Below are positions 1-11,690 of a stretch of DNA of 64,000 nucleotides, in pieces. The stretch is from Dictyophora rubrovolvata (Eukaryota; Basidiomycota; Agaricomycetes; Phallales; Phallaceae): assembly GCA_029959195.1 (NCBI GenBank), contig CP114118.1, positions 1,674,001 through 1,738,000 of the forward strand, in the 5' to 3' direction. The first letter of the stretch is position 1; each line of letters begins with the position of its first letter. The notes under the pieces are model-generated. The model saw nothing but the letters and a program-made list of their open reading frames with translations. It did no database searches and had not been told where the DNA came from. A program made the position numbers and the translations under genes.

Positions 1-1440
1 TACTCTAGAGAATGCACCTTTAGCTAATGAATCTTGAGGATTTTCCGTAAACAAATCTCCATCAATTCGTGGCTGCCAGGCCAACTGGTATGATATTTCT
101 CATGAATTAGCGAATAGTAAATATATCGATCCAAAGGGACACTTCTCACCTGCAGACTCATGAAACTGAGGAGATTCGGACTTTGGTTTACTGCGTTTTG
201 GAAAGTTCCAAGTGAAACGGATTTGAGACAAGTCAATGTATCAGTCGAGTTAGAGCATCCGGTATCGACAACAAGTTGATCATAGAAGGGTTGACCAGTA
301 GATATATCCCTTAAAGGATAAGGAGAACCAGACTCCTGCCCGGTAGTTCAGTGACTCGTAATATATACAACCTCCCGAATGAAATCAAGTTACCATAAAC
401 GCTCCCCGGAACAAGCCCTCTTGTTTACCACCGTTAATCACCATGTGTAGACCGACGCTGACTGCACCAGCCGATTCGCCCCAGCTAAGACACACGACGT
501 ACATGAGAAATGAGAAATTATAGCACAGAGGACAATTATAGCATAGAGGACAACTAATTTAACCAACTTACATGGTTACTTTGGTTTTATCGCCACCAAA
601 AAGATGAATATTGTCTTGTACCCAGTGTAGAGCGAATCTCTCTTTTCATTCATATATGAAATTCGGGAATTTTGAGAACCCCGCCGACTTACGATCTCTT
701 ATACCAAGATTCCCCACACCAGCTGCTTTGATCTCTTTCGAGGCTGCAAAACCAAATGCTAATTGGTTCTGGGAATCAGAGGTTGAGCGCCGTTAACATG
801 ATGCATATAAATTCACCGTTCAGCCTATAATTGGCGGACACATAAATGATTGGTTCTCCAAGGGCGATGGAACGAGCTACGACCGTTGAACCATCGTTCA
901 CTGACGTATCACCCTCTTCAAACCCCCCTCCGTAGATCCACTATTGATCAAGTGTTATATCCCATGCTAGTTAAACTTTGACAAAAAATTAAACTTACGA
1001 ATAGAACCGGTAATTGTGTTTTCGACGATAAGTTCGCGGGCTTGATAACGTTCACTAATAAGCAATCCTCCGATGTATTGAGCCCAGGATTTGGAAGAAT
1101 AGGTCCGGGGAAACCTGGAAGAGTGATCGGAGTAGCAGTCTGTTGGGGACATGCTGGACCAAAAGCAATAGCTTTTTGAGGTTCTGAAAAGTAAGACGGC
1201 GTCTGGGGTAATTCAAACCGACTATCATAGAACTCGAAATAAGATTGAGTCCAATGGAGAGAATTTTACACACCCAGCTTGAGCGAACGGCACCCCCAAA
1301 AATTTATCAAGGCCTCCTTCAGAGACCCCAATAAAGGTACCATAACTCAAAGTGACAGACGGCCCCGACGTAGAGCTCGAATGTGCAAAGGCAGCGAGGA
1401 ATGAAAAAAACAAGCTAGGCAGTATAAACGTTCGTAACAT
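1..1440 (-). CDS. Secreted type-B carboxylesterase/lipase, 3' end cut by window edge
   Basis: Predicted extracellular alpha/beta-hydrolase of the carboxylesterase/lipase type-B family, which hydrolyses carboxylic esters. The start at 1440 gives a hydrophobic signal peptide (MLRTFILPSLFFSFLAAFAH). Spliced exons then show family landmarks in order: FLGVPFAQ, SEDCLLVNV near 1080, VWIYGGGF (oxyanion-hole region) near 920, and the nucleophile elbow GESAG near 475. The segment continues with ESGSPYPL to the left edge, so the catalytic acid and histidine lie outside the window. At least five short introns interrupt it. No break is seen in the visible part. The family is certain; the substrate cannot be told. 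Confidence 0.85.
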
Positions 1441-1482
1441 TGGAACACCAGCACGCAAAGGAACGTGTCTGATGTCGAGGGG

Positions 1483-1492
1483 TATATATATG
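1483..1492 (-). promoter_or_regulatory. TATA-like element upstream of the carboxylesterase
   Basis: A TATATATA run lies about 45 bases before the esterase start codon. Position and composition fit a core promoter TATA box. There is no other support. Confidence 0.4.
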
Positions 1493-1998
1493 CATATCTT
1501 CACTCCGCAGTATCGGTATATCATCGTTGGCTGTCTTGGCCGTTGCAAGTGGATATGTTCATACTACATAGTTGTGGTGAAACCCTTCATCACTAACGCT
1601 ACTTATGACGGATATCAATCAACAATTTCCAATGAAAGTAAAGCGAGGACATGAAACTTTGATGCTTAGGTGCCGAACCAATAGAGTAGTGATTTCGGAA
1701 ACAATAATCAAATAGAAACGAGGTATTGGTAATGCTCGTTTTTGAATAGGATCGTTCGGGGAAGCCGGCGTCTCGAAAATGGAACCTTGATCAGATACGG
1801 CACTTCACCTCAATTTCATATCCTATATATTGTCAGTTAGCCCATCTCGCATTGCACGTTAGGAAAGCGTGATTTTCGGATTTAACACTAGGGAAACAGG
1901 GTCTGAAAGGGACAATACTGGTCACATGTCTAAATTGAACGGACTAGTAATGCGGGTTTGAGTGAAAAAAAGAGATAAAGGTATACTAACAATTGTTC

Positions 1999-3191
1999 TC
2001 ACTCATCAACTGGGTCCCCATCCATTCTTACGCCTAGGCTTGAGCTGATATCTAGACCCAATTGTTTCCGTTTAACTAACTCGACGCGCTCCCGTTCTAC
2101 CTGGCGTAATTCTTGAAGCTTTTCTTTCGTCAGGTATGATTGAGTTGAGTTGGTGACATTGTTTTTCAGTGCACTGGAATGGGCTCGATAGTCTGCATCG
2201 AAATCGTAACTAGAGGCTCGTTGGTAAAAAAAAAAGCAAGATGCAGTTGAAGGGGAATTTTCTTACGTATCTTCGTCTCCCTGAGGAACAAGTTCCCCAT
2301 TCCGAAGGAGGTTCATTCTGCTCTCGTAACGTTTCATGTTGTAAAATTTTTCATGAGGCAAGGTAGCTGCTCTTGTCAACATCGGAGCACTTGTTTTATA
2401 CAGGGAAAAACTCACCGGTGTTATAATCCTCCATATACCGAGCAAAATACTTCTTCGTCTGATCCTTGCTTAATGTCTCGGGGTTGATTTTACATTCTTC
2501 CACTAGCCATGTTTTGTACTCTTCTTCTTTGTTATACATACTGGCAGCGTGAGACTGTTGTTGCGTACAACAGTTCTGTGAACTCACTCGCTTTCGTTAA
2601 TGATGCCATACTTCCCCCATTGAAATGTTACAGCTCCTGTTTTCTAAAAAAAAAAAAAGGTTGAAAAACGGAGTTTGTTCTCTTTTCTGAAAAAAAAAGT
2701 ACCTCCTGCTTGTCTCTTTTATGCTTTTTATGTTTCCTAGGACTCCGGCTACGATCTCTGTGTTTATGTTTATGTTTACGTTTATGTTTGTGCTCATCTC
2801 TCGATCTCTTTTCATTATCGGAGCCAGATCCCGAGGAAGAATGATCACGACGTTTCTTATGCTTACTGGAATGTTTGCTTCGCTTAGGCGAACAAGAACG
2901 ACTACGCGGTGACCGAGATTTGGAAGGTGTGGCAGAACGTCTGCGTCGTTCAGAAGGGTATTTACGTGGTTCTGGGGAACGTTGTCTCCTCCTTGAATGA
3001 TGAGGAGAAGAATGACGTTCTCTTCTATCATCTCGGGGTTGCGTCGCGGAGCCATCATGATACAGCTCTGAACGACGAGATGTGTAGTCGTCAACGTCTC
3101 GATTGCGAGTGGGAGTTCTTGAACGGGATCTTCGCCCTCTGCCAATCACTTTTCGATCTGCATGCCTTGTTTGATACTCTTCGTCGGACAT
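1999..3191 (-). CDS. RS-rich nuclear protein with conserved C-terminal acidic/helical domain
   Basis: The N-terminal half (from MSDEEYQTRH) is dense in Arg-Ser, Lys and His repeats such as RSRSCSPKRSK and KHKRKHKHKHRDRSRSP, typical of nuclear splicing-associated proteins. After an intron near 2700 comes a conserved block: VTFQWGKYGII, KEEEYKTWLVEE, KINPETLSKDQTKKYFARYM, DYNT, LPHEKFYNM. This resembles the architecture of the SCI1/NKAP-like group (RS/KH-rich N-terminus plus a short helical domain), but I cannot assign an exact family. Four introns are inferred. The stop is TGA at 1999-2001, giving a protein of about 320 residues. The nuclear role is inferred from composition only. Confidence 0.7.
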
Positions 3192-3590
3192 CGCTGAGCA
3201 ACAGATCCTGCTGAGACTGTGACATGGAACGGTCACAGGGTTTTCAACTAAAGACTTTAGCAAAGAGTCAAGCTAGTCACTAGTCAAGATTCTGAGTTCT
3301 CAAGCAACTCTCAAGCAATTCTCAGCCACAAGAGTCGAATTATGGCCTAAGCTAATATATTCATCATGTATTTACAATGTTTAAGTTTATTAGTTTTAGA
3401 GACGAAAGTTGAAGCCGTAGGAATGAGTAGTTCAACGTCGCCCACTGCAGGGCAAAGTTACGGCGTAGTACTCGCCGTGCCCTGAGCACAATAAAACGTG
3501 TCCTTTTCACCGAAGTATCTCTAAAATTATAGCATTTTTGAATCAAAATCTAATGTGTTGATAATCAGATTTCAACGTGATATAAATAAA

Positions 3591-5934
3591 TCATGCTTTG
3601 AAAAAAAAAATACCTTCAGACGAAGTCTCAGGCTGTTTGGAAAAGAGTTCGTCAATTTCTTCTAATGTCCTTCCTTTCGTTTCGGGAAGAAATAGGTCTA
3701 CGCATCAATAAGATATCAGTAGTAGAAAAATAAGTTGGCAAGCGGTTATACGCACATATAAAAGCCAGCGTTACTAAATTCGGAGGAAACCATACCCATC
3801 CAATTTTAGGTCCCCAGTTCAATTGCGAGGGATTTAGGAAGTAAGGCTATTATTATTTCGGGTCAAAAGAGTCCGAAAGTTATACTACATGATGTTAGGA
3901 CTTACAGTCGTAAAGGTAGCTGGAAAGTTCAAAGCGTCAATTTTTAGCTCGCGAGACATGCTAATAGACAGACTACTAACCCAGCCAAGCAAAGACAAAT
4001 CCCAAAGCCATTGCTAACCCAAATGTGTGGGAGCGCAAACGATTAGACGGCATCTCACCTGCCACTACCCAGGCTGGGAGAATTTAGTGATAGTTTGTTT
4101 GTGACTATTCAACCTCTCACTGACATAAGGGTCCAATGGTCCCGCTGCAGACATCGTTTGTTAGTCGTACATAACTGTGATGTTAAGACTCGACGATACC
4201 CGTAAGCAACATTAAACAAGCAGACCATCGCTACCATGGCTTTAGCAGCTTTCGGGTCGTGTGGGACGAGCGTATACAGAAGAGCCACGATAAACATTGT
4301 TATAGAAGTTACGCTGTATCCCGTTAACAGCATTGACCGCCGGTTAAGTGTGCGTGCCGCAGGCAGTGCAGCCAAAGAAGCAACGAAGCCACAAGTTTGC
4401 AAAATTATGTTATTCACAAACGGTTTTTTTGTCCCGGAAATCTGGAAAAAGCTATTTAACAAATGTGAAGATAAGACTATAATGTAACTAGATTTTGGGA
4501 TATGCTTACAAAGTGGCATAGCCCTACCCGAAGAAGGTTGTAAAACGATTCAATTCTTTGAAAATAGCAAATTGAACGGACGAACCACAAGCTATGACTG
4601 ATTCAGCCTGAGGAGCTTCTTAGATTGAAAATAGTACCTGTACGCACGAAATTTATTCCACTAGCCGCATGGAAGGTCGCGCAGGCAGTACACAACAATG
4701 TTCGTCGCTGAAAGAGGAGTTAGCCTGTGTGGTTGACTCGTCAAATCTTCCTGACCAAATTCGCTCCCTCAAACATTTCACGCCAATTAGTATACTTGCT
4801 AGTTTCACTCTCGGCTATTATGTTTTCTTTGATGACTGATTTCTTCTTTAATTTCCTCCAACGTAACGTGCCTGCCCCTCAAGCGTCTCAAGCTTTTTTC
4901 GGCATCTACATAATTTCCTTGTACAACCAGCCATCGAGGTGATTCGGGAATGAGAAAAACAAAAATCGCCAACCATACTAAAACAATTCAATGAGGATGA
5001 ATTAATCAACTGACCAGATAAAGGGATCAAATGATTCGCTCGCCTGGAACGATATACAGGATAGCTAACTGGGCCCGATATGACACTTTAGATAAATTTG
5101 TAGAAAAGGCATTAGAAACGATAGCCGCTATCATGGTACCGATGTTGACGAATGGCTGATAAACTGAAACCCCAGCCCCACGCTGGAAACTTCAAGTTCA
5201 GTCTCGTTCGCAAACACAACTTGAATGGGGATTCAGAATCACGTACCAAATCAGCTGGGAGACATTCGGAAATATACAGAACAACGAGGTTCACATAAAA
5301 CCCATTGGCTATTCCTGAGAACAGCCAATCAGATTATCATGAAATGAGCTGTCAAATTTCAGAGATACCCATTAGCAATCGAGCCACACAAATGGCGGCT
5401 TTGGACGTGACTAATGCAAAAGTATGTAAATGAACCACTAATAAATAGCAGTAAATTATTGCTCGAACCAAGTATTTGAATGGTAATCGCGGCGACTGCC
5501 AAACAGGAAGCGATGAAAAATGCAGGTAATCGGCCATAAAACCGAGAGAATGGTCCAATAAGTAAAGAACCACATATCAAACCAACTTGGAGCAGAGATG
5601 TAATCAACTGCTGGAATACTGTCTTCGCACGCTTATAAGGCATGCATACAAAAATAAACAACCAAAGCTCACTCCAATAGTGAAAACGCCTGGCGTTGCG
5701 GTTGGGACACCAAAAACTTCTAAAAATCCTGGTGTTGCTTGAAACCCATTAACGATACCTTTTTAACCATATATAAACGGGGTAACTAAAATGAAACAAT
5801 TTGAAAACCATACCAGTATCAAACCCGTACTGAAACGTAGCTGTAGCGAGAGAAGAACATATGAAGAGTGATTTGGCGTGCTTTCTGATATCACCAGCAG
5901 AGGACTCGATAAAACTGGTGAGGGACGAAGACAT
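3591..5934 (-). CDS. MFS sugar transporter (SP family) with unusual introns
   Basis: Twelve-helix major facilitator of the sugar porter family, expected at the plasma membrane. Family landmarks in order: FQYGFDTG near the N-terminus (from MSSSLTSFIE at 5934), GPFSRFYGR in loop 2-3, YISECLPADLRG, the PESPRW signature near 4920, ITSITMF-type helices near 4330, and the PETKGRTLEEIDELF end near 3640. Splicing is odd. One intron begins with GC rather than GT (donor near 5052). Two inferred introns are only 28 bases (near 5430) and 22 bases (4815-4836), yet both restore the family frame and length. The C-terminus is uncertain: direct read-through stops at 3591, while an alternative splice ends at 3527. 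Exon edges near 4600 are also uncertain. The substrate is unknown. Confidence 0.75.
4815..4836 (-). other. Candidate 22-base intron or frame lesion in the sugar transporter
   Basis: A GT...AG segment of 22 bases separates LEEIKEEI from ESETSKYTNW. Removing it keeps phase and gives the usual family spacing. Leaving it in runs into a stop about 11 codons later. Fungal introns are rarely this short, so a frameshift is the rival reading. Confidence 0.4.
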
Positions 5935-6890
5935 TACGCTGGTGTGAAAACATGGCAATACTATGAGCCTTTTAACACTAAACTGCCTGCCGTAATGGAA
6001 TATTGATTCATGTGTACATACTAAAGCAGACTGTAATCATGTGAACAGTGGCTCAGTGTGGCAGGGTGCACGGACGTGTATTGGTGGGATAATTGAGAAG
6101 GCTTCCATACAATCACAGATATTCTCATTAACCGTCCTTCAATAATGCCAGTCGATGATTGACTGACATACAGTACAGCGGGGCTTCGTCGTTCTTCTTA
6201 CTAAGGATCTTTATTTGCTACAAAAGAAGAGGAACATGACGTGGTTTTGAACACTCATGAAACCTATAATGCTTACAGTAAATTTTCAGCTGTTGATTCG
6301 GATGGAGCGACGTACATACGCTACACCATAGTGAAGAGACATTCCAAGCGGACACCCGTTACTGACAGTGGGCTACTAAGCGACCGAAGGCATGCCACGA
6401 CAATAATCGAATTATATGATTGACCATATTTTTCCAAATCTTCCTCATAGATACTTTGAATAAACGGTATGTAACGGCAGGTGAAGAGTAAATCGTACCC
6501 ATGTTCAACTTTTAGGAACAAAAGCTTAACAGAAGCATGTTATGTCAGCCGCTCCTTGTCACCGTGACACCTGGCCTCCAACCGTCGTCCAACTATCTCA
6601 TTGTTATCGCCCAACGTTCTCGAGACTACATCTTTCAATGTTTACATGAAAATCATATTTAGAAACACTATGTGAAGGAACAATAGCACCGGATACACGC
6701 AGCCGAGAAAGCCAGCCATTGTCCAATCAATTCACACTTCGAGGCTTTCTTTTGTCCTTAAATACCTGTCCGTGCGTCCAAGGATTCGGCCATGATTCGG
6801 GATGTTTAAATGAGTTTTGAGGGCGTTTTTTCCCCCTCAAGACGCTCTTGTCTTTCATTACGGTCCTTTATTGACACTTGGCTTTCCGCC
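5935..6890. other. Intergenic region, divergent promoters
   Basis: This lies between the divergent sugar transporter and the first mucin-like gene. I see no supported coding region. A TTAAATA element near 6758 sits about 130 bases before the start at 6891. Confidence 0.4.
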
Positions 6891-7744
6891 ATGCTCTGCA
6901 AATACTTCGTTCTTTCATTTCTCTTCAATGTATTACTGTTTGAAACTTTCGCATTCCCTCTCACTGGATATGTTCGTCGACAAGCAATATCATTGACTAC
7001 GCCTGAACCTACATCGAACCTTAATATCACTCACGAAATCCAAATTATTGAGACAACCCAGTCGTCTACTTCGTGAGTTTGCATTTTTTACGAATTCGAA
7101 TTAACCTCATACCAACCACAATGTTTAGGTCTGATGGAATTACTGTCCAACGCTGTACGATAATCGGCACACCAACGACGCTTCCCAATGGAGAACCTGC
7201 CGTTATAATCGCTCAAAACTGTTCATCGACATTTATACCATCCTTACAATCATCAACTGCTCCAGCTGAATCAACACCCTCCATACCCCTTAATCCTCCC
7301 TCAGATCTTCCTTCCTCTTCTCCAGCTTCTTCTACTCTTTCAACATCGGCCACCGTTACCTCCGTATCCCCACCGTCCGTGACCAACTCTGTTTCTGGGA
7401 GCTTTAGCAGTCCCACGAGTTCTTCCATTTTCAGTACCAGCACTTCGATCAATACCTCGATCAATACTTCATCTTCTGTGACGAACAACGGTGCCTCAGG
7501 AGGGCATTTATCATCTCTGCCAATTTTCCTTGGAGCTTTTGGTGGCGTAGCCACCTTAGCTCTTATTATCGTCGGTTGCACGGTTTATCGGCCTCTCAAA
7601 TATTTTAACAACGCGCGATTAAATCCTCCCGCTTGTATCAAACGTGTGAGAAGAATATTTCATCGCAAAAGCGACTTTTCTGTCGAATGTGTTCCGGAAA
7701 AGCAAGTTGATTCTCCGGCATTGTACGCGCTCAGGACGGGCTAG
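6891..7744 (+). CDS. Ser/Thr-rich single-pass membrane protein (mucin/sensor-like), copy A
   Basis: Predicted cell-surface protein. It starts at 6891 with a signal peptide (MLCKYFVLSFLFNVLLFETF), chosen over an upstream ATG at 6810 because it puts the hydrophobic core first. One intron (about 7073-7129) follows QSSTS. The short ectodomain has two cysteines 23 residues apart, flanking TPTTLPNG. A long Ser/Thr/Pro-rich stalk follows, then a transmembrane helix (LPIFLGAFGGVATLALIIVG), then a basic cytoplasmic tail (RVRRIFHRKS) ending at 7744. This layout resembles fungal wall-stress sensors, but there is no WSC domain. A paralogue with the same motif lies at 9011-9839. The function is unknown. 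Confidence 0.7.
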
Positions 7745-8168
7745 AAAATCTCGACTACCTCAACTGGTCCTGATTACGAATTTTCTTTTTCTATTATATA
7801 TCATGTAGCCATATTACTTGAGTTTCATTAAATCTGTGACTGATTGTCGTGACCGACCGTGTCGAGCTTTGTTTTGTTTCAATCCAGAAGAGTAACTAGA
7901 CCCACTTCTGTATGTACTCCAACAGAGAGTGATTTTTGACGATGCCAACTGAGAATTTGGTGTGTGTTACTATCATCACTCTAAGTCGGGGAAGCTTGGA
8001 ATAGGATTCCGGGAACTTCCGGGGTAACGGCGTATGTAATTGCGGGAGCAAACCTGCGACAATCGTTCCAGCGCTTTTTTCCCTCAACCACCACCGCCAC
8101 TACACTTTCCTACCACGAACACAAAATACGAAACACAAGCTTAACACTTCTTAACTAAATTACGTGTC
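7745..8168. other. Intergenic region upstream of H2A.Z
   Basis: It holds the 3' flank of copy A and the H2A.Z promoter. No further gene is seen. Confidence 0.4.
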
Positions 8169-8585
8169 ATGTCATCACAAAAAGCTGTCGGTGGAAAATC
8201 CAAACCTTCCGAGCCAAAATCGATTCATACAAGAAGTCAGAAAGCTGGTCTACAATTCCCTGTCGGACGTATCCACCGATATCTCAAAGAACGCACGCAA
8301 CACAACGTTCGTATTGGCGCAAAGGCAGCCGTTTACACGTCTGCAATCCTTGAATATCTCACTGCGGAAGTGCTCGAATTGGCCGGGAACGCGTCCAAGG
8401 ACCTGCGTGTCAAGCGTATCACGCCGCGTCATTTGCAGCTGGCTATTCGTGGAGATGAGGAACTGGATAGTCTTGTTCGGGCTACTATTGCCGGTGGAGG
8501 AGTTTTGCCTTTCATTCACAAGAGCTTGACAGCCCCTCCGAAAAAACCCAATACAATAGCCGGCGGAATTGTTCCACCAGCTTAA
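8169..8585 (+). CDS. HTZ1: Histone H2A.Z variant, intronless
   Basis: Replacement histone H2A.Z, which SWR1-type remodellers deposit in nucleosomes near promoters. The 138-residue frame is uninterrupted. It has the H2A core ([27 protein letters not shown]) and H2A.Z-specific marks: [40 protein letters not shown] and [12 protein letters not shown]. Canonical H2A differs in these stretches, so the variant call is firm. The tail after FIHKSL is Pro/Gly-rich (APPKKPN...IVPPA), unlike the usual Lys-rich end. The lack of introns stands out because every other convincing gene here is spliced. Confidence 0.95.
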   Translation: MSSQKAVGGKSKPSEPKSIHTRSQKAGLQFPVGRIHRYLKERTQHNVRIGAKAAVYTSAILEYLTAEVLELAGNASKDLRVKRITPRHLQLAIRGDEELDSLVRATIAGGGVLPFIHKSLTAPPKKPNTIAGGIVPPA

Positions 8586-9010
8586 ATGATATTGACAGTA
8601 TCTTCTTATCAGGTCGGTTTAGTTTTTTGCCGATATGTTAGTCAATATCACAAAGTTGATATTTCAATTTAGAGACGGGACTGGAAGTTGATGTATTATT
8701 TTGCCCTCCTTAAATAGCTTGTATCGTGTCATTTCTTACCTTATTGTTAGGTTTGGTGTTATTACCAATTAGAATTGGTATGTCTTGTAATTAATTATCT
8801 TACTACCTTGATTCGTGCAGAATCGTCATGTGAAAATAATATTTGAAGAAAAACATTTTAAAACAAGGTACTTTATGCCAATGGTCGTAGTAAAAAAACC
8901 GATCCTATCAAGAGTATAATCCAATTAAAGCTACACCTACGGTAAATCTTTCTAACGTGATACATGTTCATCTAAACGTAAAGTTACAGACATGAAGATG
9001 GTTCATGCTC
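8586..9010. other. Intergenic region between H2A.Z and the convergent copy B
   Basis: This is AT-rich 3' flank of two convergent genes. No gene or repeat is recognised. Confidence 0.4.
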
Positions 9011-9839
9011 CTAAGTTGATCGAAAGGTTGGCCATGATATCTTACTCCCGTCTACTTTTGCCTGCAGCCTCTTTTGTCTCTTATAACCAAATACGCCTGC
9101 GACAATGAGACAGGCTATTGATACACCCGCAAACACTCCAATGAGCTTGGGCAATGCCGAAGACTGCTTTGTGGAGGCAATGGCGGAAGAATCCAGCGAA
9201 GTTTGAGACGGGGTTGGAGTGCTCGATGTGGGAGTGGTTGTTGAGGAAGGAGGTGGGAAAAAGGACAGTACGGTGGTGGGGGATGGAGTATCAGACGTGA
9301 AAGATGACGATAAGGAGCTAGATGAAGCGGTGGTAATTGGTTCGGGCATCTTCGTAGAAAAGTCAGTTAGGTGGTATCGCGTGCAATCTAATTACTCACA
9401 GAAGTGGCTCCTGAAGATGGGGCGGCAGTAGTCTGAGCCGTGACAGAAGAAACAGCCGTGGTGGATGAGACTGGCGCTGTTGGGCTGGCGGTCGTAGCCG
9501 ACTGTGTCGATGAAGGGCATTTATCAGACATGATAACGGTACAACTTTGACCGACTTGGACACCAGATGAGCCATTATTGAACGTCGTTGGTGTCACAGT
9601 TACGCTGCAGCATTCCACAGAGCCCATGCTACAAAGAGTTGAAGACACGCATCAGTGATATGTAGTTCGACCCGACGATCAGAGTCTTACCCAAAAAGAT
9701 TATGAGATGTATCAAGTACTTGGTTTCGGTTGAAATTATTTTCCCTTTCTGACGCAGGAAAAGGTCTGCATGCGACTTGACCAGCAAGCACGTTGGAGAC
9801 GAAAAACACAACCAGCGGGAAACGAGAGAGGAATCGCAT
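9011..9839 (-). CDS. Ser/Thr-rich single-pass membrane protein, copy B
   Basis: Paralogue of the protein at 6891-7744. It starts at 9839 with a signal peptide (MRFLSRFPLVVFFVSNVLAG). A first intron follows HNLFG and a second lies near 9350-9400. The second exon begins SMGSVECCSV and carries TPTTFNNG inside two cysteines with the same 23-residue span as in copy A. A Ser/Thr/Pro stalk leads to one transmembrane helix (LIGVFAGVSIACLIVAGVFG) and a short basic tail (YKRQKRLQAKVDG). Both copies have their first intron just before the cysteine motif, supporting common descent. It is probably a glycosylated surface protein; its ligand and role are unknown. Confidence 0.7.
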
Positions 9840-10187
9840 GTTGACGGGTAAAAGATAATACTAGTAAGATCAGTTAACTAGAGCAACTTAAACGAATGCT
9901 TAGAATGAGAGACGAGAAAATTAGAGAGAGAGCCTTGTTTTATAGGGAACAATAAGGAATTGGACAAGCGGCTTCTGAAACGTTGTCCACGTCCATAGCT
10001 AGTATTGTTTGTCCTTGTCGTCCTATTATTTATCCAATTTCAATGAAACCAGACTTGTGTTGTTAATAGCTGGTTCTCAGCGAGTTTTGTCCCCGTCCAT
10101 GTCATTCCGAAGGTGTGTGCCTCACCGGGACAAAGGCTAAACAGGGAAGCGCCCGCTGACACCTCTCCAGCCTCTTTTTGCCCGTCA
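9840..10187. other. Divergent intergenic region between copy B and MDM35
   Basis: It contains the copy B TATA-like site and a GA-rich tract near 9900-9935 that is probably its 5' leader. No gene is seen. Confidence 0.4.
9938..9945 (-). promoter_or_regulatory. TATA-like element of copy B
   Basis: CTATAAAA on the minus strand lies about 100 bases upstream of the start at 9839. This fits a core promoter. Confidence 0.4.
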
Positions 10188-10559
10188 ATGGCGTCCTCGC
10201 TCGCCTCCGAATGCACACCACTCAAACTAAAATACGATGCCTGTTTTAACGCATGGTTTGAAGGATATCTCGGGCCAGTTACAGCAACTCAGACATCCGA
10301 AGCTAAAAAGGACTGGGCCGCCATGAAGGCTAAAGAGTACGATGAACAGTGTGGAAAACTCTGGGAGAGCTATAGAACATGTCTTCAAGTATGTCCCTAA
10401 ATCTTCAACGCAGAGATGCAAGTTCTGGAGGTGCATTCATATATCTAGGGCGCGCTCGATGACAAAGCCATAACAGATCTTTTGCAGCAAGCACAAAAAG
10501 AGGACCCTCTCCTCGACCAGCCGCCACCTCCCCCGGAAATGTTGGAAAAGTCAAATTAA
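10188..10559 (+). CDS. MDM35: Mdm35/TRIAP1-like mitochondrial intermembrane-space protein
   Basis: Small twin CX9C protein. In yeast, Mdm35 is imported through Mia40 and pairs with Ups/PRELI proteins to carry phosphatidic acid and phosphatidylserine between mitochondrial membranes. Two CX9C pairs are visible (CTPLKLKYDAC and CGKLWESYRTC), with the family residues WFEGYLG between them. The start at 10188 gives MASSLASEC. One intron (10389-10448) joins CLQ to GALDDKAITD. The acidic, Pro-rich end (DQPPPPPEMLEKSN) stops at 10559. Length and motifs match the family. Confidence 0.88.
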
Positions 10560-10610
10560 TTTACAGTCATATAAATATACCATCATTCAGTGTAGCGGTG
10601 TCGTATGTAA

Positions 10611-10622
10611 TATATATATATA
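10611..10622. repeat. (TA)6 microsatellite
   Basis: A short TA dinucleotide run between the convergent MDM35 and VPS29 ends. Confidence 0.7.
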
Positions 10623-10643
10623 ACCACTTCTCCACCTTCACCT

Positions 10644-11544
10644 TCACCAACCTCCTTCGAATTCTCGAGCCTTAGCGGGTATAGGTGAACTTCTGCCGAT
10701 ATTTGCACGTCCATCAGTCGCTGACACGGCATAACCAGCTACTGGATTTCCATGCTCAGACTCGGCCGGTCTCCGGTATTCTATCTTTTCTACCTTCACA
10801 TCGCCGTCGATTAGCTGATAGACGTATGTTGTTACAACAGCGCCTTGTATGTCCATAAGCGCAAACGAGGGTATCACCGGTCTAAAGAACGAATCTAAAA
10901 TAAAAATCACAATAAACAAAAGAGACCCATAACTCTACGCACCCTTTAATGAGTCCTGTCCAAGCACCAGTCGCACTCCCAGGATTGAGGAAGAAATGTC
11001 CGCTGTGTTCTACAGCTTCAAATTTATGTGTTCCGCCACTGATAAGCATGTCAACATCCATCTGGCGCGCAATGGCGGCCAGGGAATCGATGTCGCCTGT
11101 TGGCACGCATTGTTGGCCGTGGATGACACCTATGCGAATGGGAGCATGAACCAATATCTGTGAAAGCGGATATCTTGGATCCTTACATTAATTAATTAGA
11201 AAAGACGGGCATCAAGTTAGAGGATCGAGTTACTATACTTCATCAAAATCACCACGGACTACGTGGACATCGGGTGAAACTGTGCGAAGATATTCAAAGG
11301 TTTCCTTGTCGCAAACATTCCCTGTGCAAATAATCTGTTGTATCTTCCCAGGAACCTTAATGAATGGAATTAACCACACGTGCAAAACACCACAAAGGAT
11401 AAACGCACTAGTAGCTTCTTGAATTTCGGGGGTAAATCATGCACCCTGGATGGATTACTACTCAGCACAACAGACAAAGTCCTCAGAGAGTAAGACGAAC
11501 CTGTGGGGAATATGAAAGTCTCCAATGACCAGAACAAGCACCAT
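10644..11544 (-). CDS. VPS29: Retromer subunit VPS29
   Basis: Metallophosphoesterase-fold scaffold of the retromer, which recycles cargo from endosomes to the Golgi. Exons give [15 protein letters not shown], then [52 protein letters not shown] and [11 protein letters not shown], all family landmarks. The degenerate metal-site residues (D and H of GDFHIP, N of TGN, H of GTHKF) are present. The C-terminal part ([28 protein letters not shown]) is followed by a tail of about 35 residues that is longer than in yeast or human and not recognised. The start is the ATG at 11544; about four introns. The head-to-head neighbour begins 146 bases away. Confidence 0.9.
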
Positions 11545-11690
11545 ACTCAAACAATTTCTGATGGTCTGTGTGTAAATTACAATAATAATTGCATGAGAGA
11601 GCTTGGAAATCCGAAATATGGCCTCTTTTCTTTATGTGACAATCGCTCGTCACTCAGGTCACCATCCCTCCACTTCACTACCTCAGCCAA
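11545..11690. promoter_or_regulatory. Compact bidirectional promoter, VPS29 / unknown basic protein
   Basis: Only 146 bases separate the two divergent start codons, so both promoters must lie here or overlap the genes. No clear TATA box is seen. Confidence 0.45.
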
